Of a stretch of 64,000 nt of DNA, positions 33,929 to 44,400 are shown one piece after another; the stretch's first letter is position 1; the number at the start of each line of letters is the position of its first letter. The notes below the pieces were generated by a model. It made no database searches and was not told where the DNA came from. It saw only the letters and a list, made by a program, of their open reading frames with translations. The position numbers and the translations under genes are program-made. The stretch spans positions 72,772-136,771 of the forward strand of contig JAJQED010000003.1 in the NCBI GenBank assembly GCA_021201825.1. Reading direction: 5' to 3'. The DNA comes from Alistipes sp. GTDB taxonomy: Bacteria; Bacteroidota; Bacteroidia; Bacteroidales; Rikenellaceae.

Positions 33929-34972
33929 ATGAGAATCATTAAAAAATATATATGCATTCCGGCCGTAGCTGTCGCAGCCCTTGCTTGGGGCTGCAGCAGC
34001 GACGGCGGCGAATGCCCGTCAGGCATGTCACCCACGGACGACGGCGGTCTGGCGGCCATCGTCTTCCGGGCCGGTTCCGAGCTGGACGGCAGCCTTACCC
34101 GTGCCGGGGAGCCGGTATTCCCGAACAACAGTATCGGGGTATCGGCCACCTATGATGGGGATGCGGACTGGTGGTCTTACGGTGACATTAACGATGCCAT
34201 AGCCGGTGTGGCGGGCGTCAGTTCCGGGGTATTCACTTTCGAATTCCAGGAAACCAAATACTGGCCGCTGGACGGTGCGAAGCTCAACTTCGCGGCCTAC
34301 AGCCCGCATACCTCCGAAGCTACGGGCCTCACACTGCTGAACGACCTTACCACCCTGCAGATCGACCTGAATCCGGACCTGCCGGATGTCATGTATGCAA
34401 CGGGGAACAGTCTTTTGACCCCCTGGGATAAAAGCACTGCGACGGTAGACCTGGGTACGTTCAACCATGCTCTGAGCAGGTTGATTGTCAATGTTGCCGG
34501 GGACGATGTATTTAACGAAGAAATAACCATAGAATCCCTGCAGATCGTAACGACACTGGGAAGCGGTTACCTGGACTTGCTGGAAGCCAACGACGACGAC
34601 AATCTATCGTTGATCTACAATACGGGTTATACCTATTTTCCGGTCGGTTCTTCGACCGATTTCTCACAGGCCTCACCGTATTCTACGGAGGTGTACTTGT
34701 TCCCGGGCACGGCGGACCAAACCAAAATAATAATTACTCTCAAAGACGGCCCGTTCAGTGTGACCGGGGAATATCTTCTCTCGGAAATCGTGCAGGATAA
34801 AGATGACGAATCCGATCCGGACGAATACCTCAGTCTGGTCAGGGCTTATGTCACCACGGTAAATATCGTGGTCAAGAGCACGCTGGTAGAGAATCCGGAC
34901 GATTCGATAACCCTGCAGGGCGCCCTCACCGAATGGGACGACCCGAGAGAACTGGAAGTAACGATAAACTAA
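33929..34972 (+). CDS. Fimbrillin-family lipoprotein
   Basis: 347 residues from ATG 33929. Lipobox AWGC (Cys22). The N-terminal strand IVFRAGSELDGSLTRAGEP carries the Thr-Arg-Ala motif with Arg58, followed by the Mfa_like_1 pattern NNSIGVSA, YWPLDGAKLNFAAYSPH and FNHALSRLIVNV. A C-terminal TEWDDP strand ends the fold. It is expected to be lipidated, exported to the outer-membrane surface and cut after Arg for strand-exchange polymerisation, as in Porphyromonas-type V pili. It follows the giant fimbrillin by 11 bases and precedes the next gene by 6. Confidence 0.85.
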   Translation: MRIIKKYICIPAVAVAALAWGCSSDGGECPSGMSPTDDGGLAAIVFRAGSELDGSLTRAGEPVFPNNSIGVSATYDGDADWWSYGDINDAIAGVAGVSSGVFTFEFQETKYWPLDGAKLNFAAYSPHTSEATGLTLLNDLTTLQIDLNPDLPDVMYATGNSLLTPWDKSTATVDLGTFNHALSRLIVNVAGDDVFNEEITIESLQIVTTLGSGYLDLLEANDDDNLSLIYNTGYTYFPVGSSTDFSQASPYSTEVYLFPGTADQTKIIITLKDGPFSVTGEYLLSEIVQDKDDESDPDEYLSLVRAYVTTVNIVVKSTLVENPDDSITLQGALTEWDDPRELEVTIN

Positions 34973-34978
34973 GGCAAG

Positions 34979-37147
34979 ATGAAACGATTGAAAAATAAGA
35001 TATATATTCCTGCCGCAGTTTGTATTGCGGCGGTGGCCGCGTTCTCTTGTACCCGGGATAATACCGTGGCGGATACGTATGTGGAGGGCACGGCCGAGAT
35101 ACGGGTCAAAGGGATTTCGGACGTTGCGGCTACCCGTATAGGTGCCGACGGGGAAGCGCCGCCGGTATATCTGGTAGCATTTCCCGACGGGGATATGAGC
35201 CAGAAGTATTTCGACCCGACCCGTATTATAAGCGCCAGTTCGTTAAATACGACCCCGACAGACCTCACGGTAACCACTAAGCGGTACTATCCACTGGGCA
35301 ATAACCAGATCAACCTGTTTGCATATACCGGTTCGATCAATTCGGATAACGAGATCGGCCTTATGGCCGGACAGGGGACACCGTATGATTTTATCCTTAG
35401 CAATGTCGGCCAGCGCTCTCCGGCCACGGTTATCGACTGGTCTATAGAAGGGGAGGGTACCCCGGGTTCCTCGGAGAACCCGGCAGAGATCCTGCAGTTC
35501 CGCCATATCATGACAAAGTTGAACGTCCTGGTAGAAGTGGATACAACTGAAGAATATTACGTGGACCCTCCACCGTCGGAGATAATTTTCGAAATGGACG
35601 GGGTATATGAAAACGGTTATTACCCGGTAACCGGGGTCACCCCCGACGAGTCCGGGGGAGCCGTAGACGTGGCCCGGAATAACGGTACGACCAAATATAA
35701 GGTCCAACTGGGTGAGAACTTCCTGATACCAACCGGTATCGACCTTGTAGGGAAAACTTTCTCCTACCTCAAGATCGACGAATATATAGCAACGGACGAT
35801 GACCTTAAAGAGTTCGAAATTACCGGTGAAGACCCGAATATGTACCTCTATTCGGGCTATGCCTATAACCTTACGTTCAAAATTCAGAAACTGCGTGTTG
35901 TCGGGGTCGTACTCGAGCAGGTCGATTGGGATGAAATCCCGGTTGACGGCCATAATCCCACATACGACCCGGCCGTATTGACCCTCGATATCGGCGGGGA
36001 ATACGATAACTCGGGGGACGACCTAATCACCCGCGTGGTTCTCCATACGACCGATAATAAACAGTATGTCGGGCAATATGTGGATACGGCCGGCAAGCTT
36101 AACTATATTACCCTGCCGGACGATAACCAGGTCGATTCCGTCGACCTGTATACGGCCAAGGGCTTACTGATAAGTATGCCGGTGGATGCAGGTGACTATT
36201 CATCTCAGACCCTTTCGTTCGAATTGTCGGCAGGCGGTATGCAGCTGGAAAACCCACAGAATCTAAACAGTGCTTTGAATCCTTACCTGGTGACCACCCT
36301 TGTGCAGTTTATGAATATCGAAAAGGACCTCGGGGCTTATTACCGGCAGGAGGTTGATATAGAATTCAATGAAGTAAATGCCGCAGGTGGCAGCTCGGCA
36401 TTTACCGGGTTCAGCACCTTTAGGGGCCAGTATGACGGTAACAGCAAATGGATCGGCAATATAGACGCCGCATTCCAGGGATTGTTCGCCGAAAACCATG
36501 GTACCCTGCTCAATATACGGTTGTATACGGGTAATATCGACCTTTCGGGTTATACCTACGCCGGGGCGATTTGCGGTATTAACAGCGGTACGATCTACGC
36601 CTGTATAAACGAAGCATCGTTATTCGGGGCTACGGGAACCGTCGGAGGAATATGCGGCCTCAATGAAGCCGGGGGTCGGGTTATAGCCTGTGTCAATACC
36701 GGAAATATCTGGGCGGGTACGACCCTCGGAGGTATTTGCGGCCGGAACGAAAGTACGGCTGCCGAAACTTTTTTGGCCTGTTTGAGCACCGGTAACATCT
36801 ACAACGGAGGTACTTCGGGCGCTATAATCGGTTCGACGGTCAATGCCGCGGCTACGGCCGTGATCAATACCTGTTACTGGTTGTCCGGTTCGGTAGCGTC
36901 CACACCCGGTGGTGCGGAGAGCGCTGTCGGTTCGGGTACAATAGTCCCTTTCCAATCGGCGGCCCTGTCTCCCGACAAGATGCGTGACGGCATAGACGAC
37001 GGGGAGTCCGACAGCGACCGCATCGTGAACATACTGAATGCGGCCCTTACCGGCAGTTCAGCATCCATAACCGGTTACCTGTATTATCTGGACGAGGAAC
37101 TTACCGGTATTACATGGCCGATGCCATTCAATACCAATAATATATAA
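34979..37147 (+). CDS. Fimbrillin domain fused to GLUG repeats
   Basis: 722 residues. Lipoprotein signal with Cys24 and Thr-Arg at residues 52-53 (AATRIGAD). The N-terminal 340 residues form a fimbrillin domain (VYLVAFPDGDMS, YYPLGNNQINLFAYTG, LQFRHIMTKLNVLVEV, VDWDEIPVDG). A linker domain follows (about 345-440), then a helical/beta stretch and GLUG-type repeats (AGAICGINSGTIYACIN, GGICGLNEAGG, GGICGRNES, GAIIGSTVN), each an Ile-Cys-Gly turn of a beta-helix. GLUG repeats occur in adhesin and IgA-protease-like surface proteins. Likely a tip or adhesive minor pilin. Confidence 0.83.
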   Translation: MKRLKNKIYIPAAVCIAAVAAFSCTRDNTVADTYVEGTAEIRVKGISDVAATRIGADGEAPPVYLVAFPDGDMSQKYFDPTRIISASSLNTTPTDLTVTTKRYYPLGNNQINLFAYTGSINSDNEIGLMAGQGTPYDFILSNVGQRSPATVIDWSIEGEGTPGSSENPAEILQFRHIMTKLNVLVEVDTTEEYYVDPPPSEIIFEMDGVYENGYYPVTGVTPDESGGAVDVARNNGTTKYKVQLGENFLIPTGIDLVGKTFSYLKIDEYIATDDDLKEFEITGEDPNMYLYSGYAYNLTFKIQKLRVVGVVLEQVDWDEIPVDGHNPTYDPAVLTLDIGGEYDNSGDDLITRVVLHTTDNKQYVGQYVDTAGKLNYITLPDDNQVDSVDLYTAKGLLISMPVDAGDYSSQTLSFELSAGGMQLENPQNLNSALNPYLVTTLVQFMNIEKDLGAYYRQEVDIEFNEVNAAGGSSAFTGFSTFRGQYDGNSKWIGNIDAAFQGLFAENHGTLLNIRLYTGNIDLSGYTYAGAICGINSGTIYACINEASLFGATGTVGGICGLNEAGGRVIACVNTGNIWAGTTLGGICGRNESTAAETFLACLSTGNIYNGGTSGAIIGSTVNAAATAVINTCYWLSGSVASTPGGAESAVGSGTIVPFQSAALSPDKMRDGIDDGESDSDRIVNILNAALTGSSASITGYLYYLDEELTGITWPMPFNTNNI

Positions 37148-37152
37148 GAGTT

Positions 37153-39096
37153 ATGAAACGGTTACATATTATAATTTTATCCATACTCTCCTGCGGTGTT
37201 ATGGCCATGCAGGGTTGCACGTCCGACCCCTATACGGGTACCGGCGAGTGGGATGGGGAGGGTACCCTGCTCAACCTTTCGGTCTCGTTCGGGGGAATGT
37301 CGACGCGGCTGGCCGAGCTCAGTGCCCCGGAGGATATGAACGATGATACGATAAACGATGTCAATTACGGGCTGAAGAACGTAGGGCTCTATATTTATTA
37401 TACATCGGATTACGACAACGACTACCTCGAGGCACCGTACGTACGAAACCTCGAGTGTGAGATAGACGGTAATACCCTCGTGCCGATCCTCGAACAGGGG
37501 CAGACCGACATCGATAAGAACATCTATATTTACGACCGGATGACAATCGTGGCATTCTATCCCTACAATGCAGATATGAGCCTTGAGGAGAATTACTTCA
37601 GAAGCAAAGCCGACGAGAACTCCTATTATATAACCAGGCAGGATTACTCGGAGCAGTATTACATCCCGTACCGTGCCCAAGCCGAAACGAATCCTACCAC
37701 GGCATATTACACCCGGCTGCCGTTCTATCCGAAATCCACCTATAAAGTGGAGATCGTCATCGTATCGGACGACCCGTCCGTTTTCGTTTCGGCTGACGAC
37801 GTGGTAATTCTTCCCAATATCGACCCGATCACAACCGATACAGGTTCCAGTACCGACGGCAAAAGGTATAAATGGTATGACGGTACGCCTAAAGAATACG
37901 ATAACAGGGGCGGCGGTTCGAACGTGCGCCAATACTGGACCTATATCTGGACCACGGACGATGATCCCAACGACATACCCCGGGGCGAAATCCTGCTCGA
38001 AGCGGGAGACCTTACCCTGATAGCATCACAGGACGTATACGTGCAGGAGCAGTATGTCTACCGGTACGGGTATAATATGAGTACGGGCGAGATCTTCATT
38101 CCGACCTCCACCGATATCGTTTGGGACGCCCAGAGCCTTGCCGATTATAAGGGCGGCAGCGGCGAAGTTTCGGTCCCTACTTACCAGGTGTGCGATATCG
38201 ACCTGGACGGGATAAGCTGGGAGCCCAACGTGCTGTCGCTCGGACGGTATGACGGCGGCGGGCATAAGATATTGAATCTCGATATTACCAGTTCATCGGG
38301 AAATGTAGGCTTGTTCTCAAAGGTCACATACAATTCAGTTGTATGCAACGTAAACCTTATTGCCCCGGCGATCACGGTGAACAGTGCCGAAGAGACGGTC
38401 GCGGTAGGAGCGATATGCGGCCAGCTTAACGACGAACTCACGGAGGAAGAGATTGCCGACCTGATGTTCAACCTGCCCGAGGGGCTTTCCGAAGTGGTAA
38501 AGGCGGCTATTATAGCCGACCTGCTTGCCGACGCTTTCAACGGTACGAGCCGTATCGTGGCTTGCCGCGTCGAGGACCCGGTCATCACCGTAACCGGCAA
38601 CGCCCCGAGGGTCGGGACAATATGCGGTAGTGCAGGTGCGAGGAACGACGATGGGGAATATAAGTCGGTCATTAAAGACACATATAGCCTCGGAGGTATC
38701 CTCACGGTGAATACGGCGGACGAATCCCTTAATGCCGGCGGATATGTAGGCGGTTTCTGCGGCCTGAACAACGGCACGATCCTGCGCAGTTACTGTACAA
38801 TCACGGACGACGATATTACGTTCAATATAGCCGGGGTCGCTTCATATAAAGGATTTACCACGATGGGAACCCTCTTTACGGCAAGCGAGGGGGCTGTATT
38901 GACCGACGACTATTCGATAATTGCAGATACGCAGTCCGGGGTTTCGCAGATGCCGGGCAGCTGGCCGTCATGGACCTCGGCGACCGAGTGGTGGCCTGTC
39001 CTGACCACCGGGTGGTTGACGGACGATACGTCGTACTGGTATTCCCCCGGGAATCCGACCGCCGATTATCCCATCCTGCAATGGGAAAGAAGATAA
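37153..39096 (+). CDS. Fimbrillin-like lipoprotein with GLUG-type C-terminus
   Basis: 647 residues. Lipobox MQGC (Cys22), Thr-Arg at 51-52 (GGMSTRLAEL). The N-terminal 290 residues are fimbrillin-like (GLKNVGLYIYYTSD, IYDRMTIVAFYPYNAD, YTRLPFYPKSTYKVEIVIV). A second domain contains DIDLDGISWEPN and then GLUG-type repeats (VGLFSKVTYNSV, AVGAICGQLNDE, RVGTICGSAGARN, VGGFCGLNNGTILRSY). The same architecture as the preceding gene but diverged, suggesting an old duplication with division of binding roles. It starts six bases after the upstream stop. Confidence 0.8.
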   Translation: MKRLHIIILSILSCGVMAMQGCTSDPYTGTGEWDGEGTLLNLSVSFGGMSTRLAELSAPEDMNDDTINDVNYGLKNVGLYIYYTSDYDNDYLEAPYVRNLECEIDGNTLVPILEQGQTDIDKNIYIYDRMTIVAFYPYNADMSLEENYFRSKADENSYYITRQDYSEQYYIPYRAQAETNPTTAYYTRLPFYPKSTYKVEIVIVSDDPSVFVSADDVVILPNIDPITTDTGSSTDGKRYKWYDGTPKEYDNRGGGSNVRQYWTYIWTTDDDPNDIPRGEILLEAGDLTLIASQDVYVQEQYVYRYGYNMSTGEIFIPTSTDIVWDAQSLADYKGGSGEVSVPTYQVCDIDLDGISWEPNVLSLGRYDGGGHKILNLDITSSSGNVGLFSKVTYNSVVCNVNLIAPAITVNSAEETVAVGAICGQLNDELTEEEIADLMFNLPEGLSEVVKAAIIADLLADAFNGTSRIVACRVEDPVITVTGNAPRVGTICGSAGARNDDGEYKSVIKDTYSLGGILTVNTADESLNAGGYVGGFCGLNNGTILRSYCTITDDDITFNIAGVASYKGFTTMGTLFTASEGAVLTDDYSIIADTQSGVSQMPGSWPSWTSATEWWPVLTTGWLTDDTSYWYSPGNPTADYPILQWERR

Positions 39097-39114
39097 ACCA
39101 GAGAGACAGTGGAT

Positions 39115-40236
39115 ATGAAAAAGATAATATATATATGTGCGGCCGCCTGGCTCGTGTTTTCCTGCTCGGATAATGCTGGAGATAATACCGGCGGTTCGGA
39201 CGGACCTAAAGGCCTCGTGCTGGCTTCCCGGGTAGCCGACCTTACGGACGGCACGCGAGCCGCAGGGACCGACTTCTTCAGCGAGGGTTACAGCATCGAC
39301 GTTACCCTGACGACCCTTAACGACCCTACTGAACAGGAGTTCGAATATGTCTTCGGCAGCAACGGCCTTTTTACGGGCGATCCCCCGTTTTATTTCACCA
39401 TGGACGATTCGTACATTACGAACATCACCGCACTTTGGCCCTCACAGGAGATCAGGGACCAGGGGCTTATTACGGACCAGCGGGAGCTGGATAATTTTCG
39501 CCGCGCCGACTGGCTTACGGCCCAGGCAACTTCGGTAAATATTATGCCTACCGACGCACCTGTACCGCTCTATTTCGAAAGGCAGAATACTATGATCGAG
39601 TTCGAGATAGCCGGGCAGAATGCCGAGGGGATCGATATTGAGTATCTCATTATCGAGTTGCAGGTACAAGATACCCCGACCGCGTTCTTCGCCTATTGCG
39701 GCGACCCTAACGGCCATGCGATGCTGATTCTGGATGGTACGGTGGAGCTGGCCTCTACGGAAAGTTACCTTATCGGACGTATGCGGGTGACGAACAATTA
39801 CGAATACACCATAATCTTCCCGGCAACCGATATAGAACTCGATAAAGGGAAACGGTACCTGATAACGCTTACTTCGCAGGGTTATGACGTGGATAATTTC
39901 ATTTATATAGGAACGTTCAACCAGGATGAGAACAGCGGTGTCGGTATCCCGTTCGCTTCGCCCGACACGAACGCCGATGGAAATTTCGTTATCAACCAGC
40001 CTGAACAACTTATTACCATGTCCTACCTGATCAGGCATTATCCCCATCCGGATACTTACGTATGGACGGACAGTACTTATGTGATAGCCGACGGTTTCGT
40101 TATGCCCGAAGATATGGCCGCTTTATATATACCGATCCCGAGAAGCGGCTTCAACGGGAAGATAATTTCCGAATCCAATACGGATATCGATTCGGTTGCG
40201 GTTAGCGACGGCAGCACGCTGGACCTCTACGAATAA
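39115..40236 (+). CDS. Fimbrillin-family lipoprotein
   Basis: 373 residues from ATG 39115 (a GTG two codons earlier is less likely). Lipobox VFSC (Cys17) and Thr-Arg-Ala with Arg48 (LTDGTRAAGT). The fimbrillin pattern is visible: FSEGYSIDVTL, PPFYFTMDDS, ITALWPSQEI, VPLYFERQNTMIEFEI, and DKGKRYLITLTSQG. It lacks GLUG repeats, and the C-terminal 70 residues form a separate small domain (TYVWTDSTYVIADG). The role is probably a minor shaft or anchor-proximal subunit. Confidence 0.8.
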   Translation: MKKIIYICAAAWLVFSCSDNAGDNTGGSDGPKGLVLASRVADLTDGTRAAGTDFFSEGYSIDVTLTTLNDPTEQEFEYVFGSNGLFTGDPPFYFTMDDSYITNITALWPSQEIRDQGLITDQRELDNFRRADWLTAQATSVNIMPTDAPVPLYFERQNTMIEFEIAGQNAEGIDIEYLIIELQVQDTPTAFFAYCGDPNGHAMLILDGTVELASTESYLIGRMRVTNNYEYTIIFPATDIELDKGKRYLITLTSQGYDVDNFIYIGTFNQDENSGVGIPFASPDTNADGNFVINQPEQLITMSYLIRHYPHPDTYVWTDSTYVIADGFVMPEDMAALYIPIPRSGFNGKIISESNTDIDSVAVSDGSTLDLYE

Positions 40237-40254
40237 CGCTCTAATTTAAGTGCC

Positions 40255-41370
40255 ATGAAAAAGATAGTAGATAAATTGAAATATAACGTTCCCTTGTTAT
40301 TTGCAGGGTGCCTATTGTTCGTAGCCGGGGCATGTTCCCGATCGGACGGGGAGACTTCCGTCGACGGGGATATGGTAGCGGTAAGCCGTGTGGGGCTTTC
40401 CCTGGGTGATTCCGAAGGAGCCCTGCCGACCGTCACCCGGGCCGTTTCGGGATTTGTCGTGAATACTTCCGACGACCCTACAAATTCACTAACCGAGAAA
40501 GAGGCATGGAACCTCGACCTTACCATCTACAAAGGAAGCAATCCTTACGAGGACGGTTACGGTGAGTTCGAATATGACGGTTCGGGTTACTGGGTTACCA
40601 AAGACGGGTCAACCATATACATGCCCCATTACGAAATGCAAAATATCCAGGCGGTATTGTACCCGACGGGATGGACGACGGGTCAGCAAATCGCCACCGA
40701 CCAGCGCCAGGAATCGGTCCTCATATTGCAGGATATCCTCGAGCAGGACGGAAGCCCGACCTACCAGACCGTCCCCGCCCACTACCTCGAAGTGAAAATG
40801 CGCCATGCTTACAGTATGATCGACTTCGTTCTTGCGGACGTTAATCCTGCGGACTTATATGAAGTGACGGTAGAAGCGGGAGGAAATACCTATCAACCTT
40901 ACCAGGTCACGGCAAGCACCGAGCAGGAATATCTCGTAATTCTTCCTTTAGGCATAACAAACCCGGTAATTCACGTAACGACGAACGGCGGGGCCAAATA
41001 CAGTAAGGAACTGGATATTACCCAGACCCTTGTCAACACCTGTTATTACGTCAAACTCTATGGTGTGGAACTGATACTGGAGAGCATAACCGTCTCGAAC
41101 TGGACTTACGGTGAAGCCGTCGGTGGTGATTATAGCAGCGTTACCAGCTATCCCACTTTCCGGGGACCGGTAGGTGTCACCGTTACCATCTATTACGACA
41201 GCGACGTAAGCCAGACCATAACCTTTAACGAGAAAGGCGAAGCCGTGGCCAAACCTGCCGGGCGTACCATCACTGCGGTGGAGACCACGGACGGGATATA
41301 TTCGCTCCCGAATCCTTATACGATACGGACCCAGATAGTGGACCTTACCAACTTTATCGACGAAATATAA
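40255..41370 (+). CDS. Fimbrillin-family lipoprotein, last gene of the operon
   Basis: 371 residues. Lipobox VAGAC (Cys27), and Thr-Arg-Ala with Arg62 (LPTVTRAVSGF). The fimbrillin fold pattern is EAWNLDLTIYKG, STIYMPHYEMQNIQAVLYP, VKMRHAYSMIDFVLADV, and a final strand SNWTYGEAVGG. A short C-terminal beta domain (GVTVTIYYDSDVSQTITF) follows. A strong terminator lies 18 bases downstream and ends the operon. Confidence 0.82.
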   Translation: MKKIVDKLKYNVPLLFAGCLLFVAGACSRSDGETSVDGDMVAVSRVGLSLGDSEGALPTVTRAVSGFVVNTSDDPTNSLTEKEAWNLDLTIYKGSNPYEDGYGEFEYDGSGYWVTKDGSTIYMPHYEMQNIQAVLYPTGWTTGQQIATDQRQESVLILQDILEQDGSPTYQTVPAHYLEVKMRHAYSMIDFVLADVNPADLYEVTVEAGGNTYQPYQVTASTEQEYLVILPLGITNPVIHVTTNGGAKYSKELDITQTLVNTCYYVKLYGVELILESITVSNWTYGEAVGGDYSSVTSYPTFRGPVGVTVTIYYDSDVSQTITFNEKGEAVAKPAGRTITAVETTDGIYSLPNPYTIRTQIVDLTNFIDEI

Positions 41371-41387
41371 ATCCGGTAAGATATGAA

Positions 41388-41430
41388 ATATCGGGGTTGA
41401 GGATAAACTATTCTCAACCCCGATATTTTT
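41388..41430 (+). terminator. Terminator of the fimbrial operon
   Basis: ATATCGGGGTTGAG / CTCAACCCCGATAT, a 14 bp perfect stem, with TTTT behind it. It lies between convergent genes and could also act on gltB. Confidence 0.92.
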
Positions 41431-41448
41431 AAGATATGCCGGGATCTT

Positions 41449-44400
41449 CTATTTCTTGGCAATCAGCGTCTTATACTCTATGGGAATAACCTGCAGGAAT
41501 TGTTTGGCGTAAACGGGCCAGTCCGCAAGCATTCGTTTTGCCAGCGGGCTTCCCGTATGGTAATAGTGGCGGGATATGATCCCGTGCAGGTATTTCTCGT
41601 CCCCGCTTTCCTCGAGCAGGGAGAGTTCCACCAGTTCCATATTGCAGTAGAAATCGAAATCCCCGTCCGGGTCCCATACATAAGCCACCCCGCCGCTCAT
41701 CCCGGCGGCAAAGTTACGGCCCGTTGGTCCGAGGATCACGGTGACCCCTCCGGTCATATATTCGCAGCAATGGTCCCCCGTACCCTCGGCCACGGCGAGC
41801 GCTCCGCTGTTGCGTACGCAGAACCGTTCCCCGACCTGCCCGCTGATATATACTTCGCCGGATGTGGCGCCGTAAAGAATGGTATTCCCGGCAATGATGT
41901 TCCTGTCCGGGTCGAACAGCGAACCGTCGGGCGGGGTGATGATCACTTTGCCGCCGGAGAGGCCCTTGGCAAGGTAATCGTTGGCGTCGCCCTTGAGGGT
42001 AAAGGTTATCCCGGGGCACAGGAAAGCCCCGAAACTTTGTCCGGCGGAACCGTTGAAAGTGACTTTAAGGGTATCCTCGGCAAGGCCCGCACCGCCGGTC
42101 TTTTCCGTTACCCGCCCCGAGAGGTATGCTCCCACCGCACGGTCGGTGTTCTTTATGGCGAAGTCGAGCATCACCGGAAGCCCTTTTTCGAGGGCAGGTG
42201 CCGCCATTGCCGTGATGGATTTATCCATCACGGCCGGCAGGCCGTGTATCCGGTCGCCGCCCTGTTTTTTCACGGCATGGCCGGGGCATCCGTCCGGGAT
42301 ATGGAGTATCGCCGAGAGGCTAACCTTTGCGGCTTTTGCCATGTATAGGGCTTCGCCGTCCGGTTGTTTACCGGCTTTGGACGGAGCCTTTATTTTCTTT
42401 TGTTTCAGCAGGTCGGGCCGCCCGATTATTTCGTCGAGGCTACGGAAACCCATCGAGGCGAGGTGTTCACGGACATCCTCGGCAACGAACCGCAGGTAAT
42501 TGACTATATATTTATAGTGGCCCGTATATTTCTTTTTAAGTGCGGCATCCTGTGTGGCTATACCCACGGGACAAGTGTTGAGGTGGCACCGGCGGTCCAT
42601 CACACAGCCCAGCACGACCATCAGGCTCGTGGCAAACCCGAATTCCTCGGCCCCGAGCATGGCGGATACTATTATGTCCCGTCCGGTTTTGAATTGCCCG
42701 TCCGCCTGCAATATAACCCCCTCCCGAAGATTGTTCAAAACCAGCGTCTGTTGGGTTTCCGACAACCCGATCTCGAGCGGAAGCCCGGCATGCCTTACGG
42801 AACTCATTGGGCTGGCACCGGTACCCCCCTCGCTTCCGCTTATCAGTATCACGTCCGCCTTGGCCTTGGCAACCCCGGCCGCAACCGTACCCACGCCGCT
42901 TTCGGAAACGAGTTTGACGCTTATCCTGGCTTTGGGGTTTACATTCTTTAGGTCGAAGATAAGCTGGGCAAGATCCTCGATGGAGTATATGTCATGGTGG
43001 GGCGGGGGAGAGATCAGGGTTATACCTGGCATACTGTGCCGGGTACGGGCTATCAGTTCGTCCACCTTATACCCGGGGAGCTGGCCTCCCTCGCCGGGCT
43101 TCGCCCCCTGCGCAACCTTTATCTGTATCTCATCGGCGTCCACGAGGTATTTTGCCGTTACACCGAACCGGCCCGAGGCTACCTGTTTTACCGCACTGCG
43201 GTTCGATATCCCGTCCATACCGTCATTTTCCCGCTGGGGTTCGCCGCCTTCGCCGGTATTGCTCCGCCCTCCGATGGCATTCATGGCCAGAGCTATGGCT
43301 TCGTGTGCAGCCCCGCTGATCGATCCGAACGACATGGCCCCGGAAGCGAATCGCGAAAGGATTTTTTCGGCCGGTTCCACTTCAGAGAGTTCGATGGGCG
43401 ATTCGGGAAGTTCCAGCAGGTCGCGTATGGCGGAGGGTTCGCCGCCGTTTACAAGCCCGGTGAATTCCTTATATTTACCGTAATCCCCGGTGCGTGCCGC
43501 CATTTGCAGGGTCTTCACCGATTCCGGGTTCCAGGCATGCTTCTCCCCGCCCTTACGGTAGCCGTAGATGCCGCTGTTGCCCAGGTCAGAACCCTCTTCT
43601 TCCTTAATTCCGAACCCGGCCTTGTGGGCCGCCGCCGCCTCGGCGGCTATCTCGTCGATACCCGCGCCGCCTATTGACGAGGCGGTCCCGTCGAAATACC
43701 GGCCTATAAACCCTGGGGCCAGCCCCACGGCATCGAAAAGCTTGGCGCCACGGTAGCTTCGCACGGTCGATATCCCCATCTTGGACAGCACTTTGAGCAT
43801 TCCCTTGTTGACCGCCTTGACGTAATTTTTCTCGGCCGTTTCATAATCAAGGTAAATATCATGCTTACCGACTAACTCACCCAGGACCGCGAACGCCATA
43901 TACGGGTTGACCGCGCTGGCACCGTAACCCATAAGCAGTGCGATATGCATGATCTCGCGGGCTTCTCCCGTCTCCACGATGAGTGCGATCTGCGCACGCT
44001 TGCGTTTGCGTATCAGGTAATGGTGTACGGCCGACAGGGCCATTAAAGACGGGATAGGGGCCAGTTCCGCGTTCACTCCCCGGTCCGTAAGAATTATATA
44101 GTTGCAGCCGTCGTCCACCGCTTGTTCCACCTCCCCGCAAATACGTTGTATACCCTCCTCAAGGGCATTCCCTCCGCCTTGCGGGCGGTAGGTCATATGT
44201 ACATCGTGGGTGCGGAACCCTTTATACCGGAGGTTACGCAGGATATCTATCGCCCGGTTGGTCAGCACTGGGCTGGTAAGCTTTACTACCTTGCACATTT
44301 GCGGCGACGGCACCAGGGCATTCCCGTCCACGGCCCCGATATATGCCGCGAGCGACATCACCAGGTCCTCGCGGAGCGGGTCGATAGGCGGGTTGGTCAC

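Noticed and set aside
41500..43677. Long plus-strand frames across gltB
   Set aside because: Antisense shadows of gltB with atypical composition.
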